DNA of 64,000 nucleotides from NCBI RefSeq assembly GCF_001262605.1, contig NZ_LGTC01000001.1:744001-808000 (forward strand), given 5' to 3'. Numbering within the stretch: position 1 is the stretch's first letter; the number at the start of each line of letters is the position of its first letter. Source of the stretch: Pseudobacteroides cellulosolvens ATCC 35603 = DSM 2933 (lineage in GTDB: Bacteria; Bacillota; Clostridia; Acetivibrionales; DSM-2933). This document shows positions 9,094-17,930 of the stretch, piece after piece. Under the pieces are notes generated by a model, which worked only from the letters and a program-made list of their open reading frames with translations, was not told the origin of the DNA and searched no databases. The translations under genes and the position numbers were made by a program.

Positions 9094-9128
9094 GAGAAAT
9101 TATTGTGTATTCACATCGCAATTTCTCA
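9093..9128 (+). repeat. R2 dispersed palindromic repeat, copy 1
   Basis: TGAGAAATT and AATTTCTCA form the ends around TTGTGTATTCACATC. The centre (GTGTATTC then CAC) matches the R2 copies near 34944, 39557, 52105 and 61289. It directly abuts the terminator of the SLH gene. Confidence 0.65.
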
Positions 9129-9173
9129 CAAAAATAATTATTACAAAACATATTAAATTATTTCAACTTTTCC

Positions 9174-9202
9174 TTGACAAATTTAAATTGGTAAACTAAA
9201 AT
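9174..9202 (+). promoter_or_regulatory. Sigma-A promoter of the ylxM-ffh operon
   Basis: A consensus TTGACA (9174-9179) and TAAAAT (9197-9202) are separated by exactly 17 bases. Confidence 0.8.
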
Positions 9203-9205
9203 TAG

Positions 9206-9229
9206 GTGTAAAGTATTTTTACTTTACAC
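9206..9229. promoter_or_regulatory. 10-bp perfect inverted repeat at the ylxM transcript start
   Basis: GTGTAAAGTA and TACTTTACAC are exact complements around TTTT, lying a few bases after the -10 box and ending before the GAGG ribosome-binding site. It could be an operator or a 5' mRNA hairpin. Confidence 0.55.
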
Positions 9230-9244
9230 TGAGGATTGAATAAT

Positions 9245-9601
9245 ATGAATGATGTATTTGAAATAGGGTTGCTGATGGATTTCTATGGACAGCTTCTTAC
9301 AGAAAAGCAAATGGAAATTCTGGATTTACATTACAATAATGACTACTCCCTTGGGGAGATTGCTGAGGAACTTGGTGTAAGCAGACAGGCAATTCATGAT
9401 AACATAAAACGTGGAAAAGCAATACTTTACGAATTTGAGCAAAAGCTTGGGCTTCTTCAAAAGTTTACCGAGCAAAAAAGAAAAGCAGTGGAAATATTGG
9501 AATTATTAAAGGGAATAAACATAGATAAGCTTGATAATAGTGGTAAGGAAAGTATTGGCAAGATACAAGAAGGTGTTGAATTCATTATCAACAGAATCTA
9601 G
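9245..9601 (+). CDS. ylxM: YlxM family SRP-associated DNA-binding-like protein
   Basis: Small helix-turn-helix protein of 118 aa related to sigma-70 region 4, which in streptococci modulates the signal recognition particle. The HTH reads [28 protein letters not shown]. The open frame reaches a TTG at 9236, but GAGG at 9231-9234 is correctly spaced for the ATG at 9245. It lies 14 bases before ffh, the gene order conserved across Firmicutes. A consensus promoter and a perfect inverted repeat precede it. Confidence 0.9.
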   Translation: MNDVFEIGLLMDFYGQLLTEKQMEILDLHYNNDYSLGEIAEELGVSRQAIHDNIKRGKAILYEFEQKLGLLQKFTEQKRKAVEILELLKGINIDKLDNSGKESIGKIQEGVEFIINRI

Positions 9602-9615
9602 AGGAGTTTTGATAT

Positions 9616-10959
9616 ATGGTATTCGAAGGGTTGTCAGGAAAGTTACAGGAAGCTGTTAATAAGCTTCGTGGAAAAGGAAGAGTAAGTGAAAAAGACGTTA
9701 AGGAAATGATGAGGGAGATAAAGTTAGCCCTCTTGGAAGCAGACGTCAATTTTAAAGTGGTAAAGGACTTTATAGGAAAGGTATCCGAAAGATCTGTAGG
9801 TCAGGATGTCTTGGAAAGTCTTACACCAGGCCAGCAAATAATTAAGATTGTTCATGAAGAGTTGATAGAGCTTTTAGGCCGCGAATCAAGCAAGGTTACC
9901 TTTTCACCCAAGTCTCCCACAGTTTTTATGATGGTGGGTTTGCAGGGGTCCGGTAAAACAACTACATCTGGAAAGCTGGCAAGTCTCCTTAGAAAGCAGA
10001 ATGCAAAAAAGCCTTTATTGGTTGCATGTGATGTTTACAGACCTGCGGCTATTAAGCAGTTGGAGGTTGTAGGAGGACAGCTTAACATTCCCGTATTTAA
10101 CATGGGCGATAAGGTTAATCCGGTGGAAATTGCCAAAGCAGCAATAGAACATGCAAGATTGAAATTATATGATCTGGTTATAATAGATACAGCAGGACGT
10201 CTTCACATAGACGAAGAGCTTATGAATGAGCTTGTTGGCATTAAGAAAGCTGTTATGCCTCAGGAAATCTTGCTGGTAATCGATGCAATGACAGGCCAGG
10301 ATGCGGTAAATGTTTCCCAGAGCTTTGATGAAAAGCTTGGGGTGGACGGTATTATCCTTACCAAGCTTGATGGTGACACAAGAGGTGGGGCAGCATTATC
10401 TGTCAAAGCAGTTACAGGAAAGCCTATAAAGTTTGCCGGTATGGGCGAGAAGTTGAGCGATTTGGAGCCGTTTTTCCCTGATAGAATGGCATCAAGAATT
10501 CTCGGTATGGGTGATGTGTTAAGCCTTATTGAGAAGGCACAGGATGCTTTTGATGAAAAGAAAGCCCTTGAATTAGAAAAGAAAATGCGTACCATGCAGT
10601 TTACTTTTGAGGATTTTCTTGACCAAATGCAGCAGATTAAGAAAATGGGGCCTCTTACACAGATATTAGGCATGCTGCCTGGTGTAAACACCAAGGCATT
10701 GGAAGGTGCCGGTCTTGATGAAAAGAAAATGGGCAGAGTAGAGGCTATTATTAAATCAATGACCAGACAGGAAAGAAATGATCCTGCTATAATAAACGGA
10801 AGCAGAAGAAAAAGAATAGCATTTGGAAGCGGTACAACTATTCAGGAAGTAAACAAGCTTTTAAAGGAATTTGAAGAAATGAAAAAGCTCATGAAAGCTA
10901 TGGGAGATATGAGCAAGTTTGGTAAAAAGGGCAAAGGAAGATTCCGCATGCCGTTTTAG
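9616..10959 (+). CDS. ffh: Signal recognition particle protein Ffh (SRP54)
   Basis: 447-aa GTPase that, with the SRP RNA, brings ribosomes making membrane proteins to FtsY. The N and G domains show GLQGSGKTTT, DVYRPAA, DTAGR and TKLDGD. The methionine-rich M domain (about 300-435) reads MRTMQFTFEDFLDQMQQIKKMG and later contains GSGTTIQEVNKLL, the signal-sequence and RNA-binding part. It ends in a short basic tail GRFRMPF. GAGGAG precedes the ATG. The SRP RNA gene and ftsY are not in this window. Confidence 0.97.
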   Translation: MVFEGLSGKLQEAVNKLRGKGRVSEKDVKEMMREIKLALLEADVNFKVVKDFIGKVSERSVGQDVLESLTPGQQIIKIVHEELIELLGRESSKVTFSPKSPTVFMMVGLQGSGKTTTSGKLASLLRKQNAKKPLLVACDVYRPAAIKQLEVVGGQLNIPVFNMGDKVNPVEIAKAAIEHARLKLYDLVIIDTAGRLHIDEELMNELVGIKKAVMPQEILLVIDAMTGQDAVNVSQSFDEKLGVDGIILTKLDGDTRGGAALSVKAVTGKPIKFAGMGEKLSDLEPFFPDRMASRILGMGDVLSLIEKAQDAFDEKKALELEKKMRTMQFTFEDFLDQMQQIKKMGPLTQILGMLPGVNTKALEGAGLDEKKMGRVEAIIKSMTRQERNDPAIINGSRRKRIAFGSGTTIQEVNKLLKEFEEMKKLMKAMGDMSKFGKKGKGRFRMPF

Positions 10960-11024
10960 ATGGATAGTGATTGAAAATTAATTTTGTTCATAAAAAACAT
11001 TATTCTTTAAAGGAGGTGAAAAAC

Positions 11025-11267
11025 GTGGCAGTTAAAATGAGATTAAAGAGGATGGGTGCAAAGAAAAGTCCTTTCTACAGAGTAGTTGTTGCTGACTCAA
11101 GATATCCTAGAGATGGTAGGTTTATTGAAGAGATTGGTACTTATAACCCTATAACTGATCCAGCTCAGATTAACATTGACAGTGAAAAAGCTCAGAAATG
11201 GTTAAAAAATGGAGCTCAACCCACTGATACTGTTAAATCATTGCTGAAGAAAACAGGTGTTATATAA
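11025..11267 (+). CDS. rpsP: 30S ribosomal protein S16
   Basis: 80-aa S16 beginning [20 protein letters not shown], which is diagnostic. A longer frame is open to 10971, but the perfect AGGAGGTGA at 11011-11019 fixes the GTG at 11025 as start. It follows ffh by 65 bases, as in Bacillus. Confidence 0.97.
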   Translation: MAVKMRLKRMGAKKSPFYRVVVADSRYPRDGRFIEEIGTYNPITDPAQINIDSEKAQKWLKNGAQPTDTVKSLLKKTGVI

Positions 11268-11357
11268 GTTCTATAAATTATTAGCCAGTGGTTGCTGCTA
11301 CATATAAGGGGCTACTCCATATATGTGCACATGTGTAGGATATTTGGAGGTCGTACA

Positions 11358-11588
11358 ATGAAAGAACTACTTGAATTCATAGCAAAATCCCTAGTTGATG
11401 AGCCGGATATGGTTTCAGTTAATGAGGTTGAAGGCGAACAGTCAATTATCCTTGAGCTCAAGGTGGCTAAGGATGACATGGGAAAAGTCATCGGAAAACA
11501 GGGAAGGATTGCCAAGGCAATACGAACTGTTGTAAAATCGGCAGCAGTGAAAGAAAATAAAAGAGTTGAAGTTGACATAATCCAATAA
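11358..11588 (+). CDS. khpA: KH-domain RNA-binding protein KhpA (YlqC family)
   Basis: 76-aa single KH domain with the loop GKVIGKQGRIAKAIRTVV. In Gram-positive bacteria KhpA partners KhpB/Jag and affects RNA stability and cell-wall elongation. TTTGGAGG precedes the ATG at 11358; the frame is open upstream to 11292 but without a ribosome-binding site. It sits between rpsP and rimM as in Bacillus. Confidence 0.93.
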   Translation: MKELLEFIAKSLVDEPDMVSVNEVEGEQSIILELKVAKDDMGKVIGKQGRIAKAIRTVVKSAAVKENKRVEVDIIQ

Positions 11589-11639
11589 GTAGCCTTTGTA
11601 TACTGCTATCGGATTTACTTCACATATTCTAGTACAGAT

Positions 11640-11676
11640 AAACACTTTAGACATTTTAAATAGTCTAAAGTGTTTT
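11640..11676 (+). terminator. Rho-independent terminator after khpA
   Basis: A 13-bp perfect stem (11640-11652 with 11663-11675) ends in TTTT. It splits the cluster into ylxM-khpA and rimM-trmD transcription units, or gives partial read-through. Confidence 0.75.
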
Positions 11677-11729
11677 ATGTATTATGTTTTACTAAGTCAC
11701 GGCTTTATAATATTTTGAGGTGAAGATTT

Positions 11730-12251
11730 ATGAGTGAATTTATACAGGTTGGAAAAATAGTAAATACCCATGGGATAAAGGGTGAGGTAAAGGTTATACC
11801 TCTAACGGATGATCCAAGAAGATATGATGAATTGAATGAGGTTTTTGTAGGCACTGATAATAAAAAAGAAGTATTTAATATAGAAAATGTCAAGTATTTT
11901 AAAAATACTGTTATTATAAAATTCAAAGAGTCAAGCGATATGAACTATGCAGAAAAGCTCAAAGAGATGTTTATATACGTTGACAGAAAAAATGCGGTGA
12001 AGCTTCCTGAGGGCAGGTACTTTATATTTGACCTTATCGGCATTGAGGTTTCAGAGGTCGACGGTAATAAGCTTGGGGTGCTTGTAGATGTACTTCAGAC
12101 CGGAAGCAATGATGTTTATGTGGTTAAAAACGATGAAAATAAGGAAATTCTTATACCTGCACTAAAGAGTGTCTTAAAGGAAGTATCCATAGAAAACAAA
12201 ACTATGAAAGTAGAGCTGCCAGAAGGTCTTCTTGACATATACCTGAAATAA
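11730..12251 (+). CDS. rimM: Ribosome maturation factor RimM
   Basis: 173-aa 30S assembly factor that binds S19. The N-terminal RimM domain starts FIQVGKIVNTHGIKGEVKV and the C-terminal PRC-barrel contains VSEVDGNKLGVLVDVLQTGSNDVYVV and EILIPAL. TGAGGTGA lies before the ATG. It is followed by two copies of the short motif AAGTAATGACTA and then trmD. Confidence 0.96.
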   Translation: MSEFIQVGKIVNTHGIKGEVKVIPLTDDPRRYDELNEVFVGTDNKKEVFNIENVKYFKNTVIIKFKESSDMNYAEKLKEMFIYVDRKNAVKLPEGRYFIFDLIGIEVSEVDGNKLGVLVDVLQTGSNDVYVVKNDENKEILIPALKSVLKEVSIENKTMKVELPEGLLDIYLK

Positions 12252-12284
12252 GTAATGACTAGAATGTTACTAAGTAATGACTAA
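12249..12284. repeat. Direct repeat of a 13-base motif between rimM and trmD
   Basis: TAAGTAATGACTA occurs at about 12249-12261 and again at 12272-12284. Similar ATGACTAA motifs occur just after several other stop codons in this window. Confidence 0.5.
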
Positions 12285-12313
12285 ATTCACAATGTAAAAA
12301 GGAACAATATGCT

Positions 12314-12997
12314 ATGAGATTTGATGTATTGACCCTGTTTCCCGAATCATTCAACCTGGTTATGTCCGACAGTATAATCGGAAATGCAAGGGAAAATGGA
12401 TTAATAGAAATTAATACAATTAATATACGTGATTTTTCAACCAACAAGCACAAAAAAGTTGACGATTACCCATATGGCGGAGGAAGCGGAATGGTTATGA
12501 CGGTTCAGCCTATATATGATGCTTTTATGTCCATAGTAAGCAGTGTTGGATATAAGCCCAGGACCATATATATGTCGCCCCAGGGTAAGGTTTTTAACCA
12601 GAAAATGGCCCAGGAAATTAAGTGCTATGATCATGTGGTGTTGCTATGCGGTCATTATGAGGGAATTGATGAAAGGATCATAGAAGAAATTGTTGATGAG
12701 GAGATTTCAATCGGTGACTATGTTTTGACTGGGGGAGAACTGCCGGCTATGGTTGTAATTGATTGTGTCAGCCGCCTGGTACCTGGTGTGCTTTCAAGTG
12801 AAGATTCTTACACCGAAGAGTCCCATTACAATGGTCTCTTGGAATATCCCCAATATACAAGGCCTTATGAGTTTATGGGAAGAAAGGTTCCAGATATACT
12901 GTTATCCGGTCATCATGCAAATATAGAAAAATGGCGAAGAGAACAATCAATTGAAAGGACCCTACGAAAGAGACCTGATTTGATGAATAAAGGATAA
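12314..12997 (+). CDS. trmD: tRNA (guanine-37-N1)-methyltransferase TrmD
   Basis: 227-aa SPOUT-class enzyme that methylates G37 beside the anticodon using SAM, preventing +1 frameshifts. The N-terminus [13 protein letters not shown], the [15 protein letters not shown] loop, [11 protein letters not shown] and the knot segment [16 protein letters not shown] are diagnostic. It lies between rimM and rplS as in most bacteria. Spacing from rimM is 62 bases. Confidence 0.97.
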   Translation: MRFDVLTLFPESFNLVMSDSIIGNARENGLIEINTINIRDFSTNKHKKVDDYPYGGGSGMVMTVQPIYDAFMSIVSSVGYKPRTIYMSPQGKVFNQKMAQEIKCYDHVVLLCGHYEGIDERIIEEIVDEEISIGDYVLTGGELPAMVVIDCVSRLVPGVLSSEDSYTEESHYNGLLEYPQYTRPYEFMGRKVPDILLSGHHANIEKWRREQSIERTLRKRPDLMNKG

Positions 12998-13041
12998 AAA
13001 TAATTAGTTGGTAAATTTATCACAAAAATTTAAAATAGTTA

Positions 13042-13070
13042 TTTACATAAAAAAAACATTGTGTTATAAT
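13042..13070 (+). promoter_or_regulatory. Sigma-A promoter of rplS
   Basis: TTTACA (13042-13047) and TATAAT (13065-13070) are 17 bases apart, giving rplS its own start after trmD. Confidence 0.75.
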
Positions 13071-13085
13071 ACATCAGTGTGTATT

Positions 13086-13144
13086 ACGGGCGGTCCTCTG
13101 CATTGTAGTGCAAGAACGTCTAGGCAAGGGAGGAGGACGAAAAA
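13086..13144 (+). ncRNA. Ribosomal protein L19 leader (autoregulatory RNA structure)
   Basis: GTCCTC (13093-13098) is exactly complementary to GAGGAC (13133-13138), which overlaps the rplS ribosome-binding site AGGAGG. An inner stem TGCA/TGCA and the unpaired CAAGAACGTCTAGGCAAG lie between them. The position and look fit the Firmicute L19 leader family, in which L19 is thought to bind and block its own translation. The family match is from memory. Confidence 0.65.
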
Positions 13145-13498
13145 ATGGATATAATTAAAGCAATTGAAAATGAACAATTAAAAACTAACCTTCCACAATT
13201 AAATGTTGGAGATACAGTAAGAGTTCATGTAAAGGTTAAAGAAGGAAATAAGGAAAGACTTCAGGCTTTCGAAGGTACCATAATTGGTAAAAAAGGCGAA
13301 GGCTTAAAGGAAACTTTCACTGTAAGAAGAATATCTTATGGTGTAGGAGTTGAAAGAATCTTCCCTGTTCATTCACCTAAGCTTGACCATATCGACATAG
13401 TTAGAAAAGGTAAGGTAAGAAGAGCAAAACTTTACTATCTCCGTGAAAGATTAGGAAAAGCTGCGAAAGTTAAAGAAAGAATTGATTCTAAGGCTTAA
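13145..13498 (+). CDS. rplS: 50S ribosomal protein L19
   Basis: 117-aa L19 at the 30S-50S interface. Family features include [23 protein letters not shown] and the C-terminal [21 protein letters not shown]. It has its own promoter, a structured leader that can sequester the ribosome-binding site, and a terminator, so it can be a single-gene unit. Confidence 0.98.
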   Translation: MDIIKAIENEQLKTNLPQLNVGDTVRVHVKVKEGNKERLQAFEGTIIGKKGEGLKETFTVRRISYGVGVERIFPVHSPKLDHIDIVRKGKVRRAKLYYLRERLGKAAKVKERIDSKA

Positions 13499-13507
13499 TG
13501 AGAAAAT

Positions 13508-13534
13508 AAAAAAGGGACGAAAGTCCTTTTTTTT
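13508..13534 (+). terminator. Rho-independent terminator after rplS
   Basis: The stem AAAAAAGGGAC with GTCCTTTTTT closes on a GAAA tetraloop and runs into a T tract. Confidence 0.9.
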
Positions 13535-13644
13535 GTATTTATCAAGGCTGAAATATATTTAGTATAGTCATTACTAATTTTATATGTTGTACACAAATAA
13601 TGACTTAGCAATATATTAATCATTTCTAAGGATAGGGTGTCTAA

Positions 13645-14292
13645 ATGGAAAATAATCACAACTATAATGAAGAGAAAATAAAATGTGATGAACATGGTAA
13701 AAATATGCCTGTTATGAAAAATATAATCCAATGGGTTGGAATTATTATTCTTGCATTGTTTATATCGCTTCTGATTAGAGGTTTAGTATTTGAATTCGTT
13801 ACAGTTGACGGACCTTCAATGCAAAATACCATGTTTTCAGAGCAGCGGCTTATGGTTTATAAGCTGGGTTATGCCATATCCTTTCCTAAAAGAGGCGATA
13901 TTATTGTGTTTAAGTACAAGGAGGGGACTAACCCTGTTTTGCCTTTGGTTGACAAAATACCGCTTATTAATGATATTATTCCTAATAAGGATGAAGAGGA
14001 CTACATAAAAAGAGTAATAGCAGTACCAGGTGATAACGTTGATATAAGGGACGGGGCTATTTATGTTAATAAGGTAAAACTCGTGGAACCCTATGCCATT
14101 GGAAGGACAGATGTGTTTTCAGGGCTTAAGTTCCCTATAGATAGTATACCTAGCGATAAGTTGTTTGTGGTAGGGGATAACAGGGAAATGAGCTCCGATT
14201 CCAGAATGATTGGTCTGATTGATATTAGTCAGGTAAAGGGAAAGGCTGTATACAGGATATACCCATTAGACCAGTTGGGAGTACTTGAATGA
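13645..14292 (+). CDS. lepB: Signal peptidase I
   Basis: 215-aa membrane serine protease that removes signal peptides. One N-terminal membrane segment (IIILALFISLLIRGLVF, about residues 32-48) is followed by the outer catalytic domain with nucleophile Ser in GPSMQNTM and general-base Lys in YIKRVIAVPGD, then VVGDNREMSSDSR. The preceding gene cluster makes SRP components, so export functions are grouped. The single membrane segment is the usual Firmicute form. Confidence 0.95.
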   Translation: MENNHNYNEEKIKCDEHGKNMPVMKNIIQWVGIIILALFISLLIRGLVFEFVTVDGPSMQNTMFSEQRLMVYKLGYAISFPKRGDIIVFKYKEGTNPVLPLVDKIPLINDIIPNKDEEDYIKRVIAVPGDNVDIRDGAIYVNKVKLVEPYAIGRTDVFSGLKFPIDSIPSDKLFVVGDNREMSSDSRMIGLIDISQVKGKAVYRIYPLDQLGVLE

Positions 14293-14440
14293 GGGATGAC
14301 TAAAAAAACTAAAAAATAGTTGAAAAAATTAAATTAAGTAATAATTAAATTAAATAATAATTGATTATAAGATTATTTAATATTAAATATAAAAAAATAT
14401 ATAAAATAAATATATTAAAAAAGCAATTACGGAGGAAATA

Positions 14441-15294
14441 ATGAATATACAATGGTTTCCGGGGCATATGGCAAAGACCAGAAGGCTCCTTGCAGAAAAC
14501 TTAAAAATGATAGATGTGGTAATAGAACTTTTAGATGCAAGAATACCCAGAAGCAGTAAGAATCCTGAAATAGATGAGATCATCAAGGACAAGCCCCGTG
14601 TAATGGCATTTAACAAATCGGATTTAGCAGACGACAAAGTGTCTAAGGATTGGCAAAAGCATTACAAATCTATTGGTTATTCATGCATATTTATAGATTC
14701 TATAAAAGGAACAGGTATTAATGAGTTGAAAGCAATGGTTAATGATGCCGTTAAGGATAAAATAGACAGGCAAAAGCAAAAAGGTTATGTTTTCAGGCCT
14801 GTCAGGACAATGGTTGTTGGTGTTCCTAATGTAGGCAAATCATCCTTCATAAATAAAATTGCAGGAAAGGCTAGTGCCGTAACAGGGACAGGCCAGGAGT
14901 AACAAGGGGAAAGCAGTGGATAAGGATAAATGAAAAAATTGAGCTTTTAGATACTCCGGGTATTTTATGGCCAAAGTTTGATGATATGGAAGTAGGCTCA
15001 AACCTTGCATTCACAGGAGCAATAAAAGACGATATATATGATATAGCTGAGGTAGCGGCTACATTAATGGAAAGGCTAAAAAATACCTATGCTGACAAAT
15101 TAGCGGCAAGATACAAGCTGGAAGGAATAGACGATATGTCCGGTTTGGATCTGCTTACCGCTGCCGGAAAGAAAAGAGGGTGTCTTGTTTCGGGCGGGGA
15201 GATCGATTTGTACAGGATTGCCGCTATAGTTCTGGATGAGTTTAGAGGGGAAAGATTGGAAGAATTTCCCTTGAAAGACCCGACGATATACTAA
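14441..15294 (+). pseudogene. rbgA: Ribosome biogenesis GTPase RbgA (YlqF), interrupted by a one-base deletion
   Basis: RbgA is a circularly permuted GTPase needed for late 50S assembly. The first frame (14441-14902) holds MNIQWFPGHMAKTRR, the G4 motif NKSD and the P-loop GVPNVGKSSFIN, then runs out of frame as TGTGQE. From 14890 the other frame continues with the family sequence RPGVTRGKQWIRI, DTPGILWPK and the C-terminal domain to 15294. One base is missing between 14885 and 14890, beside GGG; one extra G would give GDRPGVTRG and a 284-aa protein, close to the Bacillus length. Because RbgA is essential in Bacillus, a sequencing or assembly error is the likeliest cause. Confidence 0.85.
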
Positions 15295-15348
15295 CTGTCA
15301 AGGCTGATAAAGGTGCAAAGGAGATGGAAGTTAAGGAGGATTTTGAAA

Positions 15349-16125
15349 ATGGCAACCAAGATGAAAATTAAGGATATAGAGCTTTCTATTAAGGAGCTTG
15401 ATGCTAAAGAGGCCCTTGATAAGCTTTACAGTATAAGGGAAGAAACAGGTTTGTCCCTTGATAAGCTTATAGCTAAATACCTTAAAAAGAAGGATGCATT
15501 TGATAAGGAAAAGGCAAGATATGATAAAATGTGTGCTTATGAAAAGGATGCCTTAAAAAGCGGTATCGAGTTTATTGCGGGAGTGGATGAAGCGGGGAGG
15601 GGCCCGTTGGCAGGACCTGTTGTAGCAGCGGCGGTAATACTTCCTAAGGGTATTTTTATAGAAGGTCTCAATGATTCTAAAAAGCTTTCTCATGAAAAAA
15701 GAGAAAAGCTATTTGAGATAATAACAAAAAATGCATTGGCATATGGAATTGGTATGGCAGATGAGAAATGCATTGATGACATAAATATTTTAAATGCCAC
15801 CATTAAAGCAATGGAAGAGGCTATAGCAAAGCTTACTCCTTTACCGGAACTGATTTTAACTGATGCAGTTAAGCTAAGAAACGTAGCTATAAGACAGTTA
15901 AATATTATCCGTGGGGATAGCTTAAGTGTTTCCATTGCAGCTGCATCGGTTCTGGCGAAAGTCACTAGGGACAGGCTGATTTGCGAAATGGACAACAAAT
16001 ATCCTGATTATGGATTTGCAAATCATAAGGGTTATGGAACAAAAGATCATATAGAAGCTATAAAGAAATTTGGAATTTGTCCGATACATAGAGTGAGCTT
16101 TACTAAAAATTTTGTAGTGACTTAA
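15349..16125 (+). CDS. rnhB: Ribonuclease HII
   Basis: 258-aa enzyme that cuts the RNA strand of RNA-DNA hybrids. The catalytic acidic residues lie in GVDEAGRGPLAGPV and LTDAV, and the family block HKGYGTKDHIEAI is near the end. Residues 1-70 form the short N-terminal extension typical of Bacillus/Clostridium RnhB. The frame is open from 15313, but AAGGAGG (15333-15339) selects the ATG at 15349. It follows rbgA as in Bacillus. An imperfect hairpin (CTGCCT/AGGCAG) follows at about 16128-16154. Confidence 0.95.
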   Translation: MATKMKIKDIELSIKELDAKEALDKLYSIREETGLSLDKLIAKYLKKKDAFDKEKARYDKMCAYEKDALKSGIEFIAGVDEAGRGPLAGPVVAAAVILPKGIFIEGLNDSKKLSHEKREKLFEIITKNALAYGIGMADEKCIDDINILNATIKAMEEAIAKLTPLPELILTDAVKLRNVAIRQLNIIRGDSLSVSIAAASVLAKVTRDRLICEMDNKYPDYGFANHKGYGTKDHIEAIKKFGICPIHRVSFTKNFVVT

Positions 16126-16187
16126 AGCATATCTGCCTATTCAGAGGCAGGTATGGCTTTGGTCATTACTTACCTGATAGGTGAATT

Positions 16188-17906
16188 ATGAAGGTTACTC
16201 ATTTTAATGATAGTCTGTTAGCTGGGATTTCCAATATTGACGATGTTCTTTCAAAGCTCGATGTTGGTGATTCATTAAAGGCAAGGGTTATTGGTATATC
16301 GGAAAATGAGCTTGTACTGAAACTGACAGACGGCTCTTTATTAAAGGCTGCCTCAATGGTTCCGCTGGATTTAAAGCAGGGACAATTGGTGGATTTTATA
16401 GTGAAAAATAAAACTGATAATCAGCTTTTTATTGAGACAGTAAAAGAAGGCGTTCAAAAGGCTGAGACTGATAATATAAAGACAGCACTTCTTTCCATGG
16501 ATGTCAAACCTGACGATAAAAGCATGGATATAGCAAATGCAATCAAATCCAACAACATTTCATTAGATAAAGATACTTTCAATAATATAGCACAGTCCTT
16601 AAAGTTTTTTAAAAACCTGTCTCCTTTAAAGGCGGCTTTTCTTGCTGCTAATAATTTAAGTATAGAAGAAAAAAATATATCTGCCTTAAACTCACTACTT
16701 GGTAATGGCACCAAGATCGGTAAAAGCCTTAACAGTTTAAATGACATATTTGAAAGTATGGATGATATTGGGCTTTTGGTGAAAATTGAGGTTAATCTTA
16801 AGAAAGCCGGTTTTAATTTGGAAAAACAGGGTGACAATTCTCCCTTGAATGATAAAAGTCAGGATAATTTGAAAGGGAGCATACTGAAAGAAGTAACTAA
16901 ATTGGTGGATGAAAGCACTAAGGCATCCGTCAACACCTCCTTAAAAAGCATATTAGGTAAGCTCACCGATGATGGAGTTGAGGGAGTATCCCAATTGATT
17001 AAAGGATCAACGGATGGGGATTTTGAATCTCTCTCAAATAAGGTTAAGGATTTTATAAATAAAAACATATCCAACATTGAAAGTTCAGATAAACCTTTTA
17101 GTGATAAATTGAATACATGGCTTAAAGATACTTCGTCCATAAATGGAAAAAGCAATGGTATTTATAACAGTACCGATGAGTTTGTTGAAGATATAAAAAA
17201 TCTTCTGGAAAAAATAAAAAATGCAAGGGCTAAAAACGATAGTCATGAAGAGGGGATGAGTTCATCCCAATCTAACACAAATGAAAAGGAAGCACGGCAT
17301 ATAAGCAAAGTTTTAAACTCATTATTTGTAAGGATTGATTCTGATACATTAAAGGACGATCTTCATGCTAAAAACCTTTATAAGGATATAAACAGCGTTC
17401 TGGATATTATAAGGGATACGGTTTCTTTATCCGATAATGCCATGAGGGATCAACTCCTAAATAAAACCGACAGCATGCAAAACATGATTAGATTTATAAA
17501 CGATCTTAACAGTCACAGCACATTTCTACAATTACCTTTGAAAATACTTGATCAGAACACTAACTGTGAAATATATGTTTTAAAGAAGAATGGAGGGAAA
17601 AAGAGAATTGATCCCGGAAATGCGACTGCATATATCTCACTTGAGACTACCAATATTGGAAAAGTTGATACACTTATAAGTATGAACAAGAAAAACATAA
17701 GCGTCAATATGATTGTGGAAAATGACAGTGTTCGAGATTTTGTAAAGATAAGCCACAACCTGCTGTATAAAAGCCTAAGAGAGAAAGGGTATAACCTGGC
17801 TGACTTAAAATGCAGGGTTGCTTGTGAGGATATAAACTTTATAAATGCAAACAGTGTAATGAATAAAGAAATTGTTAAACGGGGTTCCATCGATTTTAAA
17901 ATATAA
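16188..17906 (+). CDS. FliK-like hook-length control domain protein (YlqG position)
   Basis: 572-aa protein, rich in Lys, Asp, Ser and Asn, with low-complexity helical stretches. The start (about 20-90) resembles a small beta domain (GDSLKARVIGISENELVLKL). The C-terminal 110 residues, from FLQLPLKILDQNTNCEIYVL through SLETTNIGKVDTLISM, look like the Flg_hook domain of FliK. It lies between rnhB and an FlhB-C-like gene, the position of ylqG in Bacillus. No flagellar genes are near, so a flagellar role is unproven; its pairing with an FlhB tail may mean a substrate-switch-like module kept for another export function. Confidence 0.7.
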   Translation: MKVTHFNDSLLAGISNIDDVLSKLDVGDSLKARVIGISENELVLKLTDGSLLKAASMVPLDLKQGQLVDFIVKNKTDNQLFIETVKEGVQKAETDNIKTALLSMDVKPDDKSMDIANAIKSNNISLDKDTFNNIAQSLKFFKNLSPLKAAFLAANNLSIEEKNISALNSLLGNGTKIGKSLNSLNDIFESMDDIGLLVKIEVNLKKAGFNLEKQGDNSPLNDKSQDNLKGSILKEVTKLVDESTKASVNTSLKSILGKLTDDGVEGVSQLIKGSTDGDFESLSNKVKDFINKNISNIESSDKPFSDKLNTWLKDTSSINGKSNGIYNSTDEFVEDIKNLLEKIKNARAKNDSHEEGMSSSQSNTNEKEARHISKVLNSLFVRIDSDTLKDDLHAKNLYKDINSVLDIIRDTVSLSDNAMRDQLLNKTDSMQNMIRFINDLNSHSTFLQLPLKILDQNTNCEIYVLKKNGGKKRIDPGNATAYISLETTNIGKVDTLISMNKKNISVNMIVENDSVRDFVKISHNLLYKSLREKGYNLADLKCRVACEDINFINANSVMNKEIVKRGSIDFKI

Positions 17907-17930
17907 GCCATTATACTAGGGGAGGAAGTC

